Assembly: GCA_000750105.3 (NCBI GenBank)
Contig: JPHH03000008.1
Span: 62,001-126,000, forward strand
DNA from: Tolypocladium sp. Sup5 PDA-1
Lineage: Eukaryota > Ascomycota > Sordariomycetes > Hypocreales > Ophiocordycipitaceae
Reading direction: 5' to 3'
Length of the DNA: 64,000 nucleotides
The notes under the pieces: generated by a model
Databases searched by the model: none
What the model was told of the DNA's origin: nothing
What the model saw: only the letters and a program-made list of their open reading frames with translations
In this document: piece after piece, positions 57,903 to 64,000 of the stretch
How positions within the stretch are numbered: position 1 is the stretch's first letter
Layout of the letters: each line of letters starts with the position of its first letter
Program-made: the position numbers and the translations under genes

Positions 57903-60644
57903 ATGGACGATCTTTCGGGACTCGATTGGTCCAAGCCCACGGGCACCCAACCCAAGCCACCTCCCATGAACCCTTCGTACCCGTCGCTGCGACCAACACC
58001 TTCACCTCTCGGCTCCGGGCGTAGTACGCCTCTGTCGGCGCAAGGGTCGACTGGGTCGCTTCCCAAGCCAGCTCCTACGAAGCCCGCGCAGGATAGCTTC
58101 AGCAATTTGATGAACTTTGGGTCGTCAAAGGCACCCCAGAACCTGACCTTGGCGGAACGACAAGCGCAGCTCGAGGCCGAGAAGAGGAAGAAGGAAGAGG
58201 AGCGGAGGAAGCAGTCCGAGACGCAGTTCGGAAGCGGGCAGCAGTGGGATGCGTTGGGATCGCGAGCCTTTACACCCAGCCCGAGCCTCCAGCCACCGGC
58301 CGCCTCCAACGGCGGAGCAAAGAACGACGACGATGACGATCTGTTTGCCGCATTCAACAGGGACACCAAAGTCGACAAGTCGAGCCACTACCCTCCTCCC
58401 GAGTCAAACAACTCAACTCCCGCGAACGGTACGCAGGTCGACCTGAACAATCCGAATGCTTGGGGCTCGAAAACGAGCACCAACGGCGGCAACTTTGCGG
58501 TTGAGGACGACGATCCGTTTGGGCTGAAGGATCTGAAGCCAAGCGCCGGCGCTCCTGCATCCCCCGCAAATGCCCCCGACGATGACGACTTCTTGGGCGA
58601 TCTCGCGAGACCGGTAGACGAGGTTCGAAAGAAGCAGCAGGCAGCAGCGGAAGCCGAGCCCGAGCCCGAGCCCGGAAAGCCCATCGAGGATGAAGATTCA
58701 AGCTCGTCGGAAGACGGAGGGCCACCTCCACCACGGCGCCAAACCCCTCAACGGCAACCGAAAGCAAACAAGGATGAATTCGATAGGGCCATAGCGCAGC
58801 TGGTGGACTACGGATTTTCTCCCGAAGACGCGAGGCGGGGCTTGGCGGAGAGTGGCGCCGGGTCCAACGTTCAGGCAGCTGCGAATTGGCTTTTAGATGA
58901 TGCTCACCGGAAAGCCAAGGCAAAGTCACAGGGCAGAAGCTCCTCTGCCGGGTCAGCGCGTACCTCAAACCACGCCGAACAGAGAGGGACTGGGGCGAGA
59001 GGCGATGCCGACTTGGCCAAGTCCGCCGCTTCTGTGGGAAACAGCCTGTTTAAAACAGCCAACTCGCTATGGAAGACTGGGCAGAAGAAGATGCAAAAAG
59101 CAGTGGCTGATTTCCAACAAGACGGTGATCCGAGCCAGCCAAAGTGGATGCGCGATGCTGCTCAAGGACGCACGCAGGAGCCACGGCCAGCCGATGCAAA
59201 CGCCACAGACGAGGCTCTTGCGCTCGAGGCTGGAGGCAGACCCAAGCAGGTTCGCTCCAACAGTCGACAGGCTGCAGATCCGAGGTTTGCGCCAGAGTCC
59301 GCTCGTAGGCCGTCACCGGCACCGTCGTCCGGGAGTCAGGGCCGAAACAGTCCGGCCCCGCGATGGCAACCACAGACCGCGGGCCCAGCGGCGTTTGATG
59401 CAAGATCAAGGCTGAACAGGCTTGCATCTGACGATGACAGCTTCTCAAGCTATGTGAGCGCTAACAGGAGGAAGAAGGCGGCGCCTCCGCCGGAGCCGAG
59501 CAAGCCTGACGAAGAGCCCGACCTGTTATTTAACTCGGAGGCCCCAAGGGCGTCACAGCCCATCCCTCAACGGCCAGCACAACGCGACGTTGCACCACCG
59601 GCTAAACGGCCTCAGGCAACACCGACGCCGCCGCGGCGTGTTACGCCCCAACCCACGCGCAAAATCCCGCCGATCGACTCTGCAGCTCTACAAAGTTCTA
59701 CTAAGCATCGGTTGGAGGGAACGGCTCACTTCAAGCGCGGTGACTACGCCACGGCCCATTCATCATACTCATTGTCGATAGCTGCCGTACCTCGCACGCA
59801 TCCTTTGATGATCGTCCTTCTTACGAATCGAGCCTTGACTGCGTTGAAAACGGGGGAGCCGAAGCAAGCGGTCGCAGATGCCGACGAAGCATTGAAGCTG
59901 ATTGGGCCTGGAAATGGCCAGGCCGAGAGTGTCGCCGTGAAAGGAGAGAATGGCCAAGAAGAGAATAGAGATATGAAGGATCTTCACGGGAAAGCACTGA
60001 GCCGAAAGGCCGAGGCCTTGGAGCAGATGGAGAAGTGGGCCGATGCCGGCGCTGTTTGGCAGCAGTGCGTGGAGGCTGGTGCTGGTGGACCGACTGCGGT
60101 CAAGGGGCGACAACGTTGCCAGAACGCCCTTGCGCCGAAACCAAAAGCTGCGCCGAAACCTGCCGCGAAGCCAAGGCCAAAGCCGTCGGCCACCGCCAGT
60201 CTGGCGCCTCAGAAGAGCTCCGAGGCTGTCACACGACTGCGGGAGGCGAACCAAGCGGCGGCGAGAGAGGACGACGAGAAATTTGCGCTTTCGGAAAAGG
60301 TCGATGCCCAGGTGTCCGCCTGGCGAGACGGGAAGAGAGACAATCTTCGCGCCCTGCTAGGCAGCATGGACAAGGTGCTCTGGGATAACAGCGGGTGGAA
60401 GAATGTCGGGCTGCACGAGCTGGTGATGGTGAACAAGGTCAAGATTGTGTACATGAAGGCGATCGCCAAGACGCATCCAGACAAGGTGAGAACCAGCGGC
60501 TATAACTTTTACCGAGAGAAGCATGTGCTGACGATCAAGCAGCTCCCCCAAGACGCGAGCACCGAGGTTCGACTCATTGCCGGGTTAGTTTTCAGCACCT
60601 TGAACGAGAGCTGGGATAAGTTTAAGGCCGATAACGGGCTCTGA
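57903..60644 (+). CDS. swa2: Auxilin/Swa2-like clathrin-uncoating J-protein
   Basis: An 895-residue protein in two exons, 57903-60485 and 60540-60644. The order is a disordered, proline-rich N-terminus with DPF/NPF-type and acidic motifs (for example FAVEDDDPFG), a UBA domain near residues 285-335 (RAIAQLVDYGFSPEDARRGL), a long disordered linker, TPR repeats from about residue 605 (HFKRGDYATAHSSYS), and a C-terminal J domain with AKTHPDK. The 54-bp intron just after HPDK is in frame and stop-free, so an unspliced reading would wrongly insert 18 residues; splicing restores the conserved J-domain end leading to VFSTLNESWDKF. The protein recruits Hsc70 to strip clathrin from vesicles. It is conserved housekeeping and not part of the pathway. 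Confidence 0.93.
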   Translation: MDDLSGLDWSKPTGTQPKPPPMNPSYPSLRPTPSPLGSGRSTPLSAQGSTGSLPKPAPTKPAQDSFSNLMNFGSSKAPQNLTLAERQAQLEAEKRKKEEERRKQSETQFGSGQQWDALGSRAFTPSPSLQPPAASNGGAKNDDDDDLFAAFNRDTKVDKSSHYPPPESNNSTPANGTQVDLNNPNAWGSKTSTNGGNFAVEDDDPFGLKDLKPSAGAPASPANAPDDDDFLGDLARPVDEVRKKQQAAAEAEPEPEPGKPIEDEDSSSSEDGGPPPPRRQTPQRQPKANKDEFDRAIAQLVDYGFSPEDARRGLAESGAGSNVQAAANWLLDDAHRKAKAKSQGRSSSAGSARTSNHAEQRGTGARGDADLAKSAASVGNSLFKTANSLWKTGQKKMQKAVADFQQDGDPSQPKWMRDAAQGRTQEPRPADANATDEALALEAGGRPKQVRSNSRQAADPRFAPESARRPSPAPSSGSQGRNSPAPRWQPQTAGPAAFDARSRLNRLASDDDSFSSYVSANRRKKAAPPPEPSKPDEEPDLLFNSEAPRASQPIPQRPAQRDVAPPAKRPQATPTPPRRVTPQPTRKIPPIDSAALQSSTKHRLEGTAHFKRGDYATAHSSYSLSIAAVPRTHPLMIVLLTNRALTALKTGEPKQAVADADEALKLIGPGNGQAESVAVKGENGQEENRDMKDLHGKALSRKAEALEQMEKWADAGAVWQQCVEAGAGGPTAVKGRQRCQNALAPKPKAAPKPAAKPRPKPSATASLAPQKSSEAVTRLREANQAAAREDDEKFALSEKVDAQVSAWRDGKRDNLRALLGSMDKVLWDNSGWKNVGLHELVMVNKVKIVYMKAIAKTHPDKVRTSGYNFYREKHVLTIKQLPQDASTEVRLIAGLVFSTLNESWDKFKADNGL

Positions 60645-60854
60645 GGTACGGTAGCAAGCGTTGCGACTGAATAGACGACGGCCGAAATCCTGGGTCACGT
60701 ATTCTGGGCCACTCGGGGGGGCCATGTGAAATAAAGGTTTGCTGCCATTAACACCATGCCATGCCATGCGTAAGCCATCTATACACAAAATCTGTAGACG
60801 CAACCAGACTCCCATAATTTACCCACCGGATCACCGGCTAGCCAACGACGAGCC
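60645..60854. other. Convergent intergenic region
   Basis: A short 3' gap between the auxilin-like and Ubc7-like genes. Nothing notable was seen. Confidence 0.6.
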
Positions 60855-61422
60855 TTATAACCCCAGCATGCGCCTGACGCCGTCACGGACCTTGTTCTCG
60901 TACTCGGACCTCCGCTCGCGCCACATCTTGGCCGCCTCAACATTGGCGGGGCTCTCATCGTTGGGTTCGGCGAGCATGCTCATGACGGAGATGAGAATCT
61001 TCTCGACGGACTGGATGGGCGACCAGCGCTCGGAGGCGTGCTCGTAGTGGTTGGGGTCGTCGCCGGGAGGGTGGAGGATGGAGATGCAGACGAGGCCGCT
61101 GGGGTAGACTGTTGCAAATGGGTTAGCGCAAGGGTCCCTAGAGAAAGAGAAAGAATGAAAGGACAACAGGCATACCGTTTGGGTGCCACACGTCGGCGAG
61201 GAACTTCATGGACGGCGGAGCGAGGGGGTAGTCCTTGGGGAACTTGAGCTCGGCGGGGAAGACGCCTCCCTCGAAGGGGGTGCCCTCGGGGCCCTGGATG
61301 AGGCACTCCCAGTGCAGGAGGTCGTCCTCGGAGACGGGGCCGGCGGTGATGCCCTCGGGGGGGTTGTTCGTGAGGGCGCGGTACTCCTGGAGGAGGCGCC
61401 GGTGGGCGGTGGACTGGGCCAT
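60855..61422 (-). CDS. ubc7: Ubiquitin-conjugating enzyme E2, Ubc7/UBE2G2 type
   Basis: A 166-residue E2 in two exons, 61422-61176 and 61108-60855, with the intron at 61109-61175. The start is the ATG at 61422 (MAQSTAHRRL); a longer upstream frame is non-coding leader. The HPN motif (FLADVWHPN) ends exon 1, and the catalytic cysteine is in GLVCISILHPPGDDP. The acidic loop after the cysteine (GDDPNHYEHASERW) is the diagnostic insertion of the Ubc7/UBE2G2 group. This E2 works with Hrd1- and Doa10-type ligases at the ER membrane to degrade misfolded proteins. The length matches the family exactly. Confidence 0.96.
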
Positions 61423-62110
61423 GGCGGGGGGGTGCGCTGGTCGTGTCCGGCGCGATCCGGGGGAGGTGAAGCTGTGAGGGTAATGGATAGAGATTGTGTC
61501 TGCTGGGTCGCGTGTTGTTGTGGTTGTAGAGGTGACGTTGGGATCGGGAGCGGGATGGCGGGGAGACCCGAGGTCGATGTCGTGGTGGGGTGCTCCAGGT
61601 GCCTCGCTCGCTGTAGCGTCCATGGGCATGACTGCGACTTTCATCTTCAAGAGCCTTGCGACGATTCCGCATTCAGCAGTCAATATGCTGACGCAAAGCA
61701 TGTAAACCCAGTCGCATCGTCTGTCCAATGTCCAACAACCGTTAATGCAGCTCCGTCGAGCCTCCTCCGTCCCTCCTCTTAAGTCTTCACGTCTAAGCCA
61801 TCCACTCTAGCATCCAACAAGTCGACAACACGCGCCTCAACCAAAGCCCATCAAGTCGTACAGCACCAGCCCTCGCGGCGAAATAATCCCTCCCCAAGAC
61901 CGCACAAGCCGCACAAGGCACGTCTTCCGCCAAGAACAAAGCCATTGTCGCTCACCGAGCGCCAGACGGCCGCCGAGTCATCCCCTTGTCGGGCACAATG
62001 GCACAATGGGCACAATGGGGGCGCGGGGCCTACATAAGGTGAATTATCACCGACCTATCCCAATCTGGCCTGTACGGTTCGTTCCGATGACATGGTTCAG
62101 CTGCACCACA
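61423..62110. other. Intergenic region with short repeats
   Basis: The promoter and leader of the E2 gene, followed by the upstream flank of the tRNA. A three-copy tandem GGCACAATG-like repeat lies at about 61990-62019. No gene is seen. Confidence 0.6.
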
Positions 62111-62202
62111 TCCGTTGTGGTCTAGTGGCTATGATATTGCGCTTTCATGGTTAACTACCTGTAAGCACCGCAAGGATCGGGGTTCGATTCCCCGCAACGG
62201 AG
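62111..62202 (+). tRNA. tRNA-Glu (UUC) with intron
   Basis: The acceptor stem TCCGTTG pairs with CAACGGA, the D arm reads TGGTCTAGTGGCTA, and the T arm is CGGGG-TTCGATT-CCCCG. The anticodon stem TTGCG (62137-62141) pairs with CGCAA (62169-62173) once a 20-nt intron at 62148-62167 is removed, leaving the loop CTTTCAC and anticodon TTC at 62144-62146. The intron is at the canonical position 37/38. A run of seven T follows at 62207-62213. Confidence 0.95.
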
Positions 62203-62206
62203 ATCA

Positions 62207-62213
62207 TTTTTTT
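62207..62213 (+). terminator. RNA polymerase III terminator
   Basis: A T7 run begins five bases after the tRNA 3' end, which is the standard pol III stop signal. Confidence 0.85.
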
Positions 62214-62395
62214 GCTATTTCTATTGCCATAATATTCTTTTTGCTGCCATCTTCCCTCAACCTGCCTCGTCGGTGATGCGAGAGCGCAAGAGATCTAGGT
62301 GGTTTCTTCATTTTATTTTTCGAGAGAGAGAATTTGAACTATATACCATCCGCTGAAAATCGGCATCTATCTTCTTCCTCTGGCTGCACTTCAGT

Positions 62396-64000
62396 TCACA
62401 CTTTGAGCTCATCTCGAACAGTGGCATACTGCTCCATAATCACCCTCGCCTTCTCCTCGCTGCGCGGCTTAACGTCCACAGGAAACGGCGTCGGCTCCAG
62501 AATCACATTCGAGTTGGTCGCCTGCGTGTCAAACGTCACGTCCTCGCCCGTCACGGGGCACTTCTTCAGCGACACGTCAAACCCCCAGCACACACGCGCC
62601 GCGACCGTAAACATCTCATAGTCGGCGAGCGCCGGACCCAGGCACGTCCGTCGGCCCCAGCCAAAGGTGTGCATGGCCTTGCCCTCGCGGAGGTTCGGGT
62701 ACCGCGAGAGCGGCGCCATGTACGTCGGCCAGCCGGGCTCAAGCCAGCGCTCCGGGTGGTAGGACTCGGGGTCCGGGTACGTTTCCGGGGCGCGGTTGAG
62801 GTTCCTGATGAGGTGAGGCGTGAGCTTTGTTTGTTCCTGGGCATGTAGTGTCTGGCTAGTTACCATTCGCAGGCGAGGATGATGGTTCCCTTGTCGATGG
62901 GGACGCCTCGATACCCGGATGGCGTCTCGCATTGGTGAGGGACGCCTTCACGTTGTTCATGATTCAGCAAGAGATCATGGTATAGGTCTTGAGCAAACTT
63001 ACCAAGCGGCACGGTAGATCTCCATCGTAACGTCTCCTTGACACAAGCCCGCACCGTGGGCAGCTGCGCATAGTCTTTCATGCCGGGCATACGGTCGCCG
63101 CAAACCCGATCAACCTCCTCCTGGATCTTCTTCAACCAGCCCGGATGCAGCGCCATGGCCATCACAAAGTACTGCAGCGGCCCGGCGACGGTGACGACGC
63201 CAACCATGCACTGGAACCCCAGCATGCACGCCGCAAACAGCTCGTCCTCGTCGCTCTGCTCCAGACTCGCGTTTCCTTCTGCGATGAGCTGGTCGCAGTA
63301 CCGGTGCGCCCACGTATCCCTCGGCAGATCCCCCGCGAGGTATCGCTTCTTGGCCACCCGGAGACTCTGCACCCACCACGCGCGCAGCCTGCCCTCGCGC
63401 GCGACCTCGTACCTGCGCCAGGGGTTGTAGCCGATGAGGTCGGCGACGTACCATATCGGCGTCACGGCGTTGACGATGGGGCCGCAGACGGACATTTGCG
63501 TGAGCGTCGCGAGGGCCTCGTCGCCGTAGCGCTTCCCCAGCGGGGCGTCGTCCCAGGAGAGCCTGCTCATGATGCGGCCCGTCAGCTCGCGCATGTTGGC
63601 GTGGAACCGGCACGGATCGACGAGCAGCGTGGCGAGATACCGCTGGACTTCCTGCTCGACGTGGCCGTGGTAGTGTTCCTGATGGGCCGCAGCCATGGCG
63701 GCGTGCACCCACTTGCGCTGCGTCCTCCACGTCTCTGCGCTCTGTCAACAGCACGAAGCTTCACACACTGACGAGAGGGGCCATACCGTTACGGTCCTGC
63801 AGCGCTACATACGTCGGCCCGATCTTGTGGTCAACGAGCGCCCGAATCTGCGCCCGGCCCGCAAAGTAGTTCCCCTGCTTGACCAGCAGCTCCGTTGCCA
63901 CGTCCTCGTCCGACACGACGACGAACTTCTGGCCCATCATGAACGTCTCGTAGATGGGCCCGTACGCGTCGGCCCATTCCTTGAACTTGAGCCATAGCGA
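62396..64000 (-). CDS. Cytochrome P450 (N-terminus beyond window)
   Basis: A partial protein of 478 visible residues in four exons on the minus strand: 64000-63787 (5' part missing), 63734-63003, 62945-62864 and 62804-62396. The visible N-terminal part (KFKEWADAYGPIYETFMMGQ) is the beta-1 region, so only the membrane anchor and a few dozen residues are missing. KETLRWR is the K-helix ExxR motif, HPERWL is the PERF-like segment and FGWGRRTCLGP is the haem-binding loop with the cysteine ligand. The I-helix region carries GVVTVAGPLQ instead of a classic AGxxT. It resembles fungal P450s annotated as O-methylsterigmatocystin-oxidoreductase-like. It is separated from the cluster by housekeeping genes, so a pathway role (for example as the TropD-type methyl hydroxylase) is possible but not favoured. 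Confidence 0.9.

Noticed and set aside
1..64000. Terpene cyclase, CRISPR array or prokaryotic features
   Set aside because: I found no DDxxD plus NSE-type protein and no regularly spaced direct repeats. Genes are intron-rich and eukaryotic. An AsR6-type cyclase of novel sequence could escape this reading, but no unexplained gene of suitable size remains.

Overview
This window is from a filamentous ascomycete (Pezizomycotina; I lean to Sordariomycetes, but that is inference). The genes are broken by many short introns (about 50-120 bp, with GTAAGT/GTGAGT-type donors and CTAAC/CTGAC branch points). Regulators are of the fungal Zn(II)2Cys6 type, and the large synthases are iterative non-reducing polyketide synthases (NR-PKSs). 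I rebuilt all gene models by hand; every multi-exon model given as complete splices to an intact reading frame.

From about 3.2 to 57.4 kb lies one large secondary-metabolite gene cluster. The left half holds a SnoaL-like protein (3251-3753), an MFS transporter (4382-5910), a Zn2Cys6 regulator (6678-9340), a second MFS transporter (10806-12393), an AflR-type regulator (13772-15251), an FAD monooxygenase (16034-17755), a questin-oxidase-like (DUF4243) protein (18472-20108), a secreted SGNH hydrolase (20677-21547) and NR-PKS 1 (22750-30642; SAT-KS-AT-PT-ACP-CMeT-hydrolase). The right half holds a divergent pair of secreted six-bladed propellers of the SMP-30/hetero-Diels-Alderase-like family (31846-32865 and 33635-34687), a small secreted cysteine-rich protein (36024-36287), NR-PKS 2 (37376-45816; SAT-KS-AT-PT-ACP-CMeT-TD), a TropB-like FAD monooxygenase (46898-48744), a secreted FAD oxidase resembling beta-cyclopiazonate dehydrogenase (49450-50862), a third Zn2Cys6 regulator (51201-53319), a short-chain dehydrogenase (54387-55341) and a TropC-like Fe(II)/2-oxoglutarate dioxygenase (56146-57365).

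NR-PKS 2, the TropB-like enzyme and the TropC-like enzyme form the known tropolone core: a methylorcinaldehyde is made, oxidatively dearomatised, then ring-expanded to a tropolone aldehyde. The unusual part is what surrounds it. There is a complete second NR-PKS with a different release domain, a second aromatic hydroxylase, a questin-oxidase-like protein and two propellers of the family that performs intermolecular hetero-Diels-Alder couplings in tropolone-sesquiterpenoid pathways. I recognise no terpene cyclase in the window. The best hypothesis is a hybrid pathway that joins a tropolone-derived quinone methide to a second partner, possibly the NR-PKS 1 product.

From 57.9 kb rightwards the sequence is housekeeping: an auxilin/Swa2-like J-protein, a Ubc7/UBE2G2-type ubiquitin-conjugating enzyme and an intron-containing tRNA-Glu. 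A cytochrome P450 then runs off the right edge. The first 3.2 kb contain no gene I can support.
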